Below are positions 1 through 11,000 of a stretch of DNA of 64,000 nt, piece by piece. Where the stretch lies: NCBI RefSeq assembly GCF_048771995.1, contig NC_133027.1, positions 64,231,501 to 64,295,500 of the forward strand. The letters are read 5' to 3'. Within the stretch, counting starts at the first letter, position 1. The number at the start of each line of letters is the position of its first letter. Source of the DNA: Taeniopygia guttata. Its lineage: Eukaryota; Chordata; Aves; Passeriformes; Estrildidae. A program made the position numbers and the translations under genes. The notes below the pieces were generated by a model. That model had not been told where the DNA came from and did not search any database. It saw nothing but the letters and a program-made list of their open reading frames with translations.

Positions 1-870
1 ACTTTTATCGGTGCGAATGAAAACATTCCCCTAGACACGGTGTCTCACTTTTCAGGGCTTGAAAAGGTGAGAATCTGGAAAGCAGAGTCAACTATGCGCT
101 TGTATAATTTTTTTTTTTAATCGCTGTCATTTTTTTTTTCTTTTTGTAGCTTTGTCACTCACTTCCCCTCTTGTAGTAATAATATCTAAAGAACTCTGTC
201 TTTTTATGTTGGTTGCCCCCCTCCCGACCTCCCTCTCTTAATTTCCTCGCAGTAACATGCCCAGAATTCCCACAGTGCCGGACTGTTAGATATTAATCTT
301 GGCAAATTGCTTAATCTTGTGGATTTTGTAAACTATGATTTCCAATGACTTGAACTGCATTCAAATTCTGAGTGAACAGGGAAAAAAAAATTGCATTAGT
401 TGGTTGCATGAACTTTGAAGGGCAGATAATACTGCACAAAAGCTGCCATCTTGCTTAATTTTTAACTATGCATTGCAGTGCAGACTAATTTTTTTTTTTT
501 TCTGAATACGCTAAACTGGAAGCTTAACAGATGTGGGCCAAACCTTTCCAGATCAGGAAAAGTAATACTGTTACTTAAAAAGTCTGCTACCCATTCCCCC
601 TCCCCCATATGTACAGACAATAATATGGTGTGGATGGAATGTTGACTAGTGGCAAACATTTCACAGATTTTTTTTTTTTTTTTTCTGTCTTCAGCGTTTT
701 GACACTGTGCTAATATAGTTTATTCAGTACATGAAAAGATACTACTGTGTTGAAAGCTTTTCAGGAAATTTTGACAGTATTTTTGTACAAAACATTTTTT
801 TGAGAAAATATTGTTAATTTATTCTATTTTAATTTGCCAATGTCAATAAAAAGTTAAGAAATGCTTTAGT
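1..870 (+). other. CITED2: Probable 3' UTR end of CITED2 (no coding sequence)
   Basis: There is no sustained reading frame here. The stretch is U- and AU-rich, with several T runs, and ends in a canonical AATAAA at 845-850 followed by U-rich sequence, as expected for the 3' end of a plus-strand mRNA. The assignment to CITED2 (a CBP/p300-binding transcriptional co-regulator) rests on two points. In human the gene next to the 5' side of TXLNB is CITED2 in the same orientation, and the last 200 bases before the signal resemble the CITED2 mRNA end as I remember it. The coding part would lie left of the window. An alternative is the 3' end of another plus-strand transcript. Confidence 0.55.
845..850 (+). 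terminator. Poly(A) signal AATAAA of the probable CITED2 transcript
   Basis: A canonical AATAAA is followed 20-60 bases later by U-rich sequence (runs of T near 869-876 and 892-903), the usual arrangement of hexamer and downstream element. Cleavage would be expected near 860-870. Confidence 0.6.
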
Positions 871-1113
871 TTTTCTAGAAGTCATTTACCAGTATTTTTC
901 TTCAAAACTCTTCCCCACTGTCCCTGGTAATAGAACATAACATCTATCTGTACAACCGTGTTGGTGTGCAAAAAGACATTCCAAGATAGAAAGTACACTA
1001 CACCCATATATATGTCATGGTGAACTCGGTAGGTGAGCGGGATTTGAACATACTTACAGCATACAGCCTCATGCGTTACATTGTAATATGCCTGTCAGTG
1101 TGGTTTTCTGAAA

Positions 1114-1119
1114 AATAAA
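1114..1119 (+). terminator. Second AATAAA, embedded in a hairpin
   Basis: An AATAAA lies 269 bases downstream of the first. Its last three bases are the first three of the left arm of a perfect 8-bp inverted repeat (1117-1124 with 1132-1139), and T-rich sequence follows the right arm. It could serve as a distal poly(A) site of the upstream gene. Confidence 0.35.
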
Positions 1120-1139
1120 GTTGCCGAGGGCGCAACTTT
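1117..1139 (+). repeat. Perfect 8-bp inverted repeat with 7-base loop
   Basis: AAAGTTGC at 1117-1124 pairs exactly with GCAACTTT at 1132-1139 around the G-rich loop CGAGGGC. A run of T follows. The left arm overlaps the AATAAA at 1114-1119. Confidence 0.6.
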
Positions 1140-1149
1140 TTTCGTGACT

Positions 1150-3265
1150 TGCCAACATACTTGCTTTAAATGTAGTTGTCCAGAGTTATGATGCATAAAG
1201 TATTTATTATATTTATCTATTAAACTTGTAATTTTATAAATCTGCTTTCATTTATATAGTAGACTTTGTTCTTTTGTATATTCATTATCTCACCTGGAAG
1301 AGCTATGTAAAAAGTGTTTGTAACATGGGAAGGGAGGGTGGTGGGTGTCACCCTCTGCCTCTCTCTTACTTCACAGGGTAACCCAGGGTATTGCTGTATC
1401 AGTCCAGATCTGCATGACACTGGAACCAGTTTTATTTCATTTCCAGTGACTCAGGAGAAGGGGAATATATCATTGAAGTACTCCACAATGAGACATCTCT
1501 GACCCCTCTCCCCCAGAAGTTGTTGCCAACTGAAGCCGCTGACACAAATCCATACAGGTCTATTTAAAATATTTCAGAGAAAAATGCCCATTAATTTAAG
1601 GCAGCTGACATTTAGTGCCAACTGTTGCTGCCTTCTGCCCTCACTCAGCCTTTGGCAAAGCTCCTGCACAAGTTATTAGTTTGGTGAGGGCTGTGGGATC
1701 AGGACCCTAATAATACATGTAATCCTGTTTAGCCACGCTTCCCAAGTTCGACAGAGGAGCAGTACCACTGAGCCTTCATTTTGCTTACTTTTTAATCCTT
1801 GTCTTCTGAATTAGGAAGAAAAACAGCGTGGTGGATGTAGTTAAATTTTAAACCTGGTCACGTTAACAGGAGGATATCACCACACAATGGGAGTGTAAAT
1901 AGCAGTGTTTTGAATCAAGCTGGGAAATTAAAGTGATTAGTATTTCTAAGATTGCCCCAGCTGGTGAGAAAAGTGATACTTGTCTTTCTTCTCCTTACAG
2001 ACACAAAGCAGCTAACATGTTTATGGACAAAAAAAAAAAAAAAAAAAAAAAAAGGTAAATATTCAAGTATTAGCAAGGGTAAAAAGAAGGAAGTGTATGC
2101 TTCCTGGAAAAACTAAGACAACAAAAATGCACTCTGCAGGCAGTGACAGTCCATTCCTAGAAAACTCAATACCAAGAACTTAAAAAAAGCAGCCTTCTGG
2201 TTTCAGCCAGTGATTGCTACAGTTTTGTGACAGTAAATTTTGCATCAAATGACAGTAAATCATAACTTACCAACTCACCAATAACGTAAAAGACTGTTTA
2301 GAATACAGCTGTAGTTTTAAGAGCCATTGCCCAGTTTGCCACTATATAAATCCTTTCTCCATTTTAAGGCTGTTTGATCTGCGCACATTTCATTGCCCTC
2401 TTCTGCAAGAGTTAGGGAGGGTGATTTTTCTGATTCTAATCAACTTCTTGTAAAACAGACTATCAAATTATGTGCATACCAAATTGCATAGATGTTTAAA
2501 GCCTCAATGATCTTCTAAAACCAAAGGGAATACTCTCACTTTAATGATAGGCACTTTTGCTTCATAAAGTTGGTTAAACAACAGATTCTTCAGCTGAGAC
2601 ATCACTACTTAAGTCTGTCAACATTAAATCCTTCCATGCAAGATTTTCCAAGAGTAGGCAGTTCCATGGGCACACTGGTAGAGTCTATTTGCGTACAACT
2701 CCATGTAAAACTGAGAGCTGCTGCCTCTGAGTAACAGCAGCTACGGCACTGGCTTTGGGCAAGGCATCGCCAAGGGGTTTTATGATTTCTTAAAAGTAGA
2801 CTCTGGGGAAATTTGCCAAACAATCATAATGTCTGCCTTGTCCCTTAATTTTTAATGAAGAGTCAGATCCCAGTGGATACCACAAGTGTGTATTATTTTA
2901 TTCATTATATCATCTACTGAGCAATATTGGGGGCCTGACCCTCATCTTGCCAACATGAACCCCGTGGCAATGCTCCCACTGGCTCCCATGGCTGAGGCAG
3001 TAACAAGCTTTCAAGCAGATTCTCTCTGTCCTCCACACTGCTTCCAAATAGGCTAAAGTAATTTATAATTGGAACCCAGCAATTAGTGAAGGATGCACAG
3101 TGACCCAGTTTTCCAGTTCCTGACGAAGGACATTGCCGTCTTGCGTCCCGCTAAGTTGCTGTCAGCACAGGAAACTTGACCTCTGCACGTTGGCTGTTTT
3201 TCAAGAACTTCCAACACGGTACATGAGATCTGCTCCTCTTTCAGCCACGGCCATAAATAGACGCG
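1150..3265. other. Gene-free stretch downstream of the probable CITED2 end
   Basis: No exon, RNA gene or recognisable transposon was seen. Apart from the A25 run at 2029-2053 it is unremarkable AT-leaning sequence. Position 1,440 bp or so either side of a developmental regulator makes enhancers possible, but nothing in the sequence proves one. Confidence 0.4.
2029..2053 (+). repeat. Poly(A) run, A25
   Basis: An uninterrupted run of about 25 A. A CTCCTTACAG acceptor-like sequence lies 29 bases upstream. I looked for a retroposed body upstream of the A run and saw none, so it is called only as a simple repeat. Confidence 0.9.
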
Positions 3266-3269
3266 CTGC

Positions 3270-3770
3270 TTTATTTGGACGGGAGATCAGCCCCAAGCCG
3301 GCCCGCCACGCAGCGGTGGGAAATAAGGCACAGCTTGACGCCGTCCTCGTCCCTGTTCCCCGGGAGTGAAGGATTCCCGGGTGGGCGCAGCAGGGGCAGC
3401 TGCCCGCGTTCCGAAGGCCCGGCCCGGCCCCTCAGCCACCTGCGCGGGGCGGCCGCGGCCCCCGCGCGCCCCCCGGCGGCGGCCGCGCGCTGCGCTGCGC
3501 CCGTGAGGGCGGGGGCCGAGAGCCGCCCGAGCCGGGACCCTCCGCGCTCGCAGGGGCCGCGGGGGCCCGGGGCCCGCAGCGGGGCGTGCCGGGCACAGCG
3601 GGGACACGGCTCAGCCACGGCAACCGCCCGAGTGCTCCTCACTGCCCTGCCCGAGGCACCCCTGGAGAGCCGTGCTGGGAGAGCCGCGCCCACCGACGGC
3701 GACCCTCCCCAGAGCCCGGCCCGAGGGGGGTACGGGCCCTAGCGAAATTTCTCGGCGCGGATTTGGAAAA
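3270..3770. promoter_or_regulatory. CpG island, gene not assigned
   Basis: About 500 bp of very GC-rich, CpG-dense sequence with sharp edges stands out from the AT-leaning surroundings. It contains repeated GGCCGCGGCC-type blocks and many CpG dinucleotides. Overlapping open frames on both strands are explained by GC content (few stop codons), not by coding. It lies about 2.4 kb past the probable CITED2 end and 19 kb before the TXLNB start codon. It may be the promoter and non-coding first exon of TXLNB, the promoter of a non-coding RNA, or an orphan island tied to CITED2 regulation. Confidence 0.75.
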
Positions 3771-3789
3771 GAAGCGCACAAACTGGTGA

Positions 3790-6700
3790 AAACGTGCCTG
3801 TTGGTCTCAGGTTTTATTAAAAAAAATTTTAAAAGTAAAAAATAAAAGTTATATAAACAAGGATTATCCCCTGCTTATCTTGCCTTGCTAGGGGGATTGG
3901 AAAATTCCAACATCTGGATTTGCGGAGTTCCCGGAGTTCCTTTCATTTGTTTCATTTTTTAGTCACTCTTCTTTTTTTTTTTTTTTTTACTTTTTCCCCA
4001 GGGAGATGTTTTCCGCACTCAGTTGGATACAAAGCCCAGTGGATCACTGGTGTTCAGCCAAAGGCTTGTGTCTGTGAAGTCCCATAGAATTAGTTCATCA
4101 GGGCATAGGTGACTTCTGCATCAACATCTGGCTATAGGAGTCATCCTATTCCGACCTTGTTCCTGCCCTCTTCCTCCTGCCCTCTGCCTCTGTTTCCTCC
4201 TGACTCTGGCACACCAGGACTTAACATGTGAGCTGGTACCCAAGAGGACAATAAACCCTTGTATCAAAAACCCCAGAAAAATCGTGGGTCACAAGCATTG
4301 AGCGGAGGGAAATGAAGTCAGAAAAAGCAGTTCTTGTCCCTGACCCTACAGCTGTCCTTTTTGAAGCTTTCATTTCTTCAAAAATACTTTGGGTTTACTG
4401 CAGACAGGAATAAGAAATGCCAATGTTATGGATCTGGGCTACAAACACCGACCTTAACGAGATCTATTTCTGTATCATCACTCATAGGGATAGCAGTGTG
4501 AACAAGGACTAGGTAACATTGACAGGAGCTGTTTAAATGATAAGACAAAGTCTTTTTTAAATAGTCTGGCAGATATATTTGTCAGATAAAAGTGCACGTG
4601 CAATAAAACTCAGATGAGGAATCAGAGGAATTTGGAACCCAAGGCAGCAGCATTTTTTCAGGATTTCATGTATTCTAAGTGCATCATTTTGTCAGTAAAG
4701 AGGAGGTGTTTTACATAGTTTATGAAAATATATTTACACATTTCAATATGGTGTCACTATTGTGCTCACGCGCAAGATAAAGCTGAGTCTCAGTAACTGC
4801 AACAATAAAGAGATACATCAAGTGACTGAACAGATGAGCTGCTGTTATGCTAGGTTCTCTGTTATTCTCTTTGCCTCATTTTAGAAAAAAAAAATTGCAA
4901 CACCAGGTTTTTAATAGAGTTGGTTCAGTCCCTCTCCATCTGCTGTGCCTTTCCCCTTCTTAAAAAATTACAGAGGGCCAATTTGATCACAGGCCCAAAA
5001 CAGATTTTGGAAGACTTTTTTACCATATCAAAACCAAGCAAAATATTTTCCACCTTATCGGGCTTTGTGAAATGCTAACTGCTTTTCACACCTTTTTCTT
5101 TCACTGGGCCATTTTTTTATCTCTCTCCATTGGAGTGTTCATTTTGCAACATATTGCTTATTTTATGAGCAGTAAAGTAAAATAAAAGAAACTTTCAGGA
5201 TTGTCAAGTTTCTAAAACTGTGGCTGAAGTTATTAGTACCAGTACAAAGCATTTCTTAAGCTCAAAAACTAATTATTGAGCAGATGCTCATTGCAATAAG
5301 ATGCTGAAGGCAGTTTTGACCAAGAGCCTCCTAAGAACTGCCCTGTGAGTTTTCTGCTGCAGGCTGCTTTGCTAGCACTAGTGCACTGTGCAGGAGATGG
5401 GGATATTTCTGAAAGTATATAAAAATGTCTTATCTGCTGCAATTCAAACACAAGTAACACAGAGTATTTCAGATTTCACTCTCTCTCTCAGCCAGGATAC
5501 GTATTTAAAGGCTTAATACTCAAAATCTTTTCTATTTACTTCAAGTTACATTATTTGGTCTAATAAGTGATATTATCTCTGTCTACAAACCTCATACAGT
5601 TATATGCCCTCCATCAACTTTATATGAAGTAGAGTATGTATTTGAAGGCAGAAATGAATTCCTAGGATTTCCCAATAATGGGGAAAGACACCAAGTTTCT
5701 GCACACATCTGCTTTGTACAGAAACAAAATAGTTATATTTTAGGTTCCTTATAAGATTATAAGGGTTATACAGTTATATTTTGGGTTGCTTATCAGCAGG
5801 CTGCACTAAAGGTAATGTGTGATCTAACATGGAGGTGAAGGGCAATGTTCAAATACCGATACGGGGATGAAGACAATGTCTTTTTAAGTAGCAGGCAAAA
5901 AAAAATTAGTGACAGAGAAAGTTTTAGGGAAAAGGTCTGAAGACCAGTAAAGCCTTAAGCACATGCTATGAACAGGTGCCTATCAGTGGAGTGGTCGGGA
6001 CAGGTTGGTTTTGCTCATCATGTCTGATAGGGCACAACCCTGTATGCTAGAAAAGTGGAGAGTTTGAGAAAACATGAGGTGTTGAGGTGTTAACCTTCTT
6101 CATGGACTATTATTTACAAGAAAAACTTGAATTTTCTTAGGTGAATTTAAGTGAGCAAAGCTGCTGCTGGATGGAGCCAATGAAGCCTGCAGTTTTGAGC
6201 ATCAGCTTCTCTGCTCTTGAGGGTGGACACCGGAGGTATGTCCCTGCTCCTGGACTGTGTCACATTTCCATCAGTTGTCACACTGGAAACTGTTGTAGCC
6301 AAAGCATGGGCTTGAAGGTGCTGCTTCTGAAAACCACCTTCTCTCTTCTTAAATCCCATGTAATACACTATCTCACCTTTGTCTGGTGGGACTCTTTCAG
6401 CGGCCAGGAAGCACCACAGGCCTTGTGCTTCCTTATGTCCTCACTCAGGTTTAATCAGGGCAAATGTAACCATTAAAAGTATTTGGAGCCGCAGCGTGTT
6501 TGCTTTGGGATGCACGGTCAGCCAGTGCGGTGCATTATTGCAGCAGTGCCCTGTGATTTTGAGGGGGGTGGGGATGGTGACAACTGGCCTGTTACAAGTC
6601 ACCTTGTGACTTTCCCTATAAGGAAAAGAGCAACCTCTGACAGGCATGTTGCCCCCACCCCTGGCCCCGCAGAGAGGGACCTGCTGGGCAGCCCGTCATC

Positions 6701-7556
6701 CCATCGCCTCTCCCCTTGGTCTCCGTCTGAGCTGTCGCTTTTTAAGGCCTTGCCTGACATTTTTAATTAAGTACTTTACGTGAAATGTGCCAAATCACAG
6801 ATAATCAGACAGATTTTTACAAGGAGTTGTTTAAATTGTTGATACTTACTTGGAGGTACTTCTTTTCCATTCACAGTTTCTGTATTGAACCAGAGCAGTT
6901 GTCATTTACCACGACAGATAAAGTCTCACTGTCAGAGTGCTGAGGAGAGGCTGCAGTACTGGGAGCTTGTAGCTAGGTGTAGCTGAAGCCCTGCCTTTCT
7001 TATTGATTAGCGTATTTTAAAAAGCAGCCTTTTAATTTGATTTATGGTATACATTTTAACTGAATGAATATAGTCAGAATGGGTAGTGATGGATGTATGG
7101 AGTAGAGCCCTTACCTAATGCAAGAACTTGCTTCTTGGCAATTCCACAATGCTTTCACAAAAATTAGATTAATACACACAGCAGCTCTACTAGACTGATT
7201 CCTTTAGCCCAAACCTCTTAGTCCAGGGGTCTTTTTGACATAGTTTAACACGTAAATATTGCAAGCAATGAAGTCCTTTATTAGAGGACTGTATTGTTTT
7301 CCCCCAAGCTCTGTTACCAAGGTCTGTGTTTAAAGGGCAAGATTGGCTCCACAGGAATCAGTGAAGCAGAGCACTTCTACATTCCAGAGCTGAGCTCTCA
7401 GTATTTTGGCCTGAGGAAGGAATGGAGACTACTTTTCTTCCTTGCCTCGCTTTCAGATCTCTCCAGATCTTAGTGTACATAACAGCTTTGCCCTGAATGG
7501 CATTCTCATAACTGTGATTGTAGATAAGGCAAAGTTTAGGAGTTACATTCTATTCC
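3790..7556. other. Gene-free intergenic sequence
   Basis: No exon, RNA gene or clear transposable element was recognised. Several short T and A runs occur (for example around 3971-3988). Open frames here are short and overlap on both strands, typical of chance. Confidence 0.4.
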
Positions 7557-7662
7557 TATTGTATTGGTTTTTTGGTTTTGTTTTGTTTCTTTTTTTTTTT
7601 TTTTTTTGTGGGGTTTTTTGTTTGTAGTTGATTTTGGTTTTGGGTTTATGGGTTTTTTTGGG
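7557..7662. repeat. T/G-rich low-complexity tract
   Basis: The plus strand is made almost only of T and G, with GTTTT/GGTTTT motifs around a T run of about 19. An apparent minus-strand open frame across it encodes lysine/asparagine-rich sequence and is a by-product of the composition. Confidence 0.8.
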
Positions 7663-7912
7663 TGCTTAGCTTTCAAAAGACAGTGGTCTTGAATTGTAAA
7701 GATTGACAAGACAACTTCATTATTCATGTGTGATTTTTTTTCCAGATATGCTTTATAACCAAAATCTAGATCTGTGATCTTTGAGTCCAATTCTGACCTA
7801 GGTAACTGCTTGGTCTGTGAAGTCCAAGTCAAAAATCAAGACCTGACTGATGGACTGATGGACTGGCTTATCCAGTATACCCATAGCCTTGGAATCCTTT
7901 TTGGAGAGCAGG

Positions 7913-8044
7913 CCAAAACCACACAGGATAGTCTGAGTCTAATGCAGTTACTTCAGCCAAAACCACACAGCATAGTCTAAGTCTAATGCAGTTACTTCAG
8001 CCAAAACCACACAGCATAGTCTGAGTCTAATGCAGTTACTTCAG
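7913..8044. repeat. 44-bp tandem repeat, three copies
   Basis: Copies begin at 7913, 7957 and 8001, exactly 44 bp apart, and the array ends at 8044. Each starts CCAAAACCACACAG and ends CAGTTACTTCAG. The copies differ at only two positions, one base in copy 1 and one in copy 2, so the expansion is young or homogenised. Confidence 0.95.
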
Positions 8045-11000
8045 CTCCCCTGAAGTCGCCCTACCTGAATCAGTGGGCCTAAAAGTGCTCAGAACACATT
8101 ATTCATTTAAGGAGGACTATATGTTGCTTAGTTAGTTTATGCATATATATATTTATGTATCTATATTTACACCATAGTGGTGTAAATTAGTCTTGGGTTT
8201 TTTACGTCCTTCTTGAGAGTCTGGAGTGATGCTGCTGGAGACACTGCTGGATCAAGTTAATGTGTTGCATGAGCACAGCACTGCAGATGCAGACATGAAC
8301 CATTCTCTCTAACTCCAACACCTCGTGTAACAGTGATCATTTCAAATTGAATTACATTAGAATTTGCAATCACTGTGATAGCTGAGAGTCTATATGATGT
8401 TCTCATTAATTTAATTCAAATATAGTGTCACATATTTGAGTACAATCTTAAAGTGTTGTTTGGGTCAAGAATGGATAAGAGTATGGTTCTGATCCGTATT
8501 TTGCTCTGACATTAACTTACTGGGGTTTATTACTGTTAAAATCATTCTGATAACTACTGTGACCTTCTGATTACCTTTTTTCCTTAGCCTAAAGTGAAAT
8601 AACTTGAAAATGTCTTCTTCCTTAGTTTAGAGGGTTTTATATCACCCTGGTAGCAGGTGGTCTTTAACTACTGAGAACAAAAGGAATGTAGATGAAAATA
8701 TGATTGACTAACATTTTCCTAATTTTTTTTTTCCTCCTCCACAAAAATGAGCAGCTCCAAAGTGCTTGTCAGTGGCTTTGGTCAGTCTCTTTCACTGTGA
8801 GGAAATTGCATGTTGCTTTTTAAGGAAGCTTAAATACATTCATGAATCACTTTCATGTATGCCACATCTATGGGATATAGACACTTTTGTTTTCTGCTTG
8901 TTCTGCTAAAAAAGTAAAGACATAGGTGTATATAGTATTTAACATCCAAACCAATTCACACTGCCAGTAAAGCATCCATTGTTATCAGGGAGATTTTGTA
9001 CTTTCCTTTAGAAAGGCAAGTTGCCAGCTTACGCCTGCTTGTGCCAAGTTACTGGATTCATGACTCGTCAGTGTTTATTGCCTGAGGTGGGTGATCATGC
9101 TGAAATGCTGCATGACTTTCTTCTTCCACTTTGTTGATGAAGGTTACATGGAAGATTGATGACCTGTGGGTGTCCTTGACATCTGATGGTGTACAAAGGA
9201 ACTGGGTCATGGAACAGGACTTTGAAATTGATAGCGCATCACAAGGACCCAGCTAGTCAAACCTTAGTTGGTGACATAGAAGAAAAAAGAATACAGACTC
9301 AATAACCAGACTCAAAAGAACTGTATTTTCTCCTTACTCACCGTTGGCTGGCAGATAGGAGGTTTCTGGGGGCCTTTCTGACTGGTGTGCCCTCCAAAAG
9401 CTTTTCCTCTTTGTGACTGGCAAATAAGTGAGAAAGGGTAGGACTAAATACTGGGTGGTTTTATTTTTTTCCATTTTGTGGTTGGTAAAACAGTCCACGG
9501 TCTTATGAATTGTGACTATTCTTCTTGCCTGCTCTGCTAGCTGATCTCCTAGAGAGAAAAGATTATGGCACAGAAGCCAACACTGAGAAGTCTGGAGGTA
9601 CAACCGGACAGTAGGAGACTACTGCACCAGGAAAGCACAATCATGTAACAGAATGGTGGCTCTGGGTGACTTATTCACTGTCTATATTACAAGAAAGGGA
9701 AGATAGATGAGAGATCGAATGATGGGGGGAGGGGGGGGTAGAGAAGGAAAGCACACTGAGAAAAGGTAATATTTAGTAGTCATTAGAATAATGATATTAC
9801 AGTCCTATGATTTTATTTGCACTCTCCTGTGTGGGTTGTCATAGTCACAACCTCTGAAATTTCTCAGAGATCTCACACTTTTTTTTTAAATTTAATGAAG
9901 ATCAGAATTACACATTTCCCTGGTCATGTGGACTACGGTTCCTTTGTACAGGAATACATTAGATTGGTTAACATGTAGGCCCTACAGTCCTATATTTACT
10001 TAACTTAGCCCTCCTTTGTTAAAAGCAGTGTGGGTTTTAGACCATCTTTGCTCAAGCTGACTGGACAGGTCGCATTAAATTTTCAACCTATGTAAACTCT
10101 GTGCAGAAAGTGAGGGCACATAAAGCAAACAAAGACACAGAACATTTTTGTGAGTGGGACTTCCCTTTCACTCTAAGTTTGCAACTCTGGTCCTCCTGTA
10201 TTAAGCAAGCATGCCATAATTAAAGTAGAAAAGAATCTGAGCACATCTTGTTCCTATCTGCATGACCTTGGGTAAGTCCTTATTTATTGTGCATTAACAT
10301 GTAACACTTTATGTCTCGGTTTACCCTTTCAAATAATGAGTACAATGTGCCTTTTGCAGTTCACTGCTGCTTGATGTTGAAGTTACTTAATAGGTTATAT
10401 TACAATCTTGCATGCAAGCAGCTACTGCACAACTGGATAACACTGGGAGCCACAGAAGCAAACAGTAATTAGTGATATATCTTGCAATGCTATAGAAGCA
10501 CAGACAATATTACAGATTGCCTGATGATGAGTTTCCAGGAGAACTAGTATTGTTCTCTCTGATTCCAAGTGGGGGGCTAAATAGTTAATTTTCTTCCCTT
10601 AGTTCAGCAATTCCCCATACTACAAATAGTTTGAGAGTCTCAAATTACATAACTGCTCTGAGGCTGTTGCAAAGCACTCTCTCCTTTAGATTGCTGTTAG
10701 AGGAAAAACACTCTTTAAATCCATAGTAATAGACTTTTGGAGACACATCTGAAGATACCTAAGGCTAAATATTATGTATGTATCTGTCTGTATACTCCTA
10801 TTCAAATCCAGGATCTAAATTAGAGACCAAATTGCCTTTCCCAATAAACATGACTTGCGTAGGCTTTTTATGTATACAGAATGAAGATTTACTATATTAT
10901 AACAAGTTGGGGACATTTGTGCCACCTCTGGTATTTGTCTTTCAGCTTTGTAAAATATGAACCTCACTCTCACCTGATCTTTTCTTTATTCATCCTTTCA

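Noticed and set aside
2001-2060. Possible retroposed gene or SINE ending in the A25 run
   Set aside because: No body, promoter boxes or target duplication could be seen upstream of the A run.
3271-3742. Overlapping open frames of 60-155 codons on both strands
   Set aside because: They lie in the CpG island, where stop codons are rare. The predicted products are alanine/proline/arginine/glycine rich with no domain, and at least the 155-codon one begins at TTG rather than ATG.
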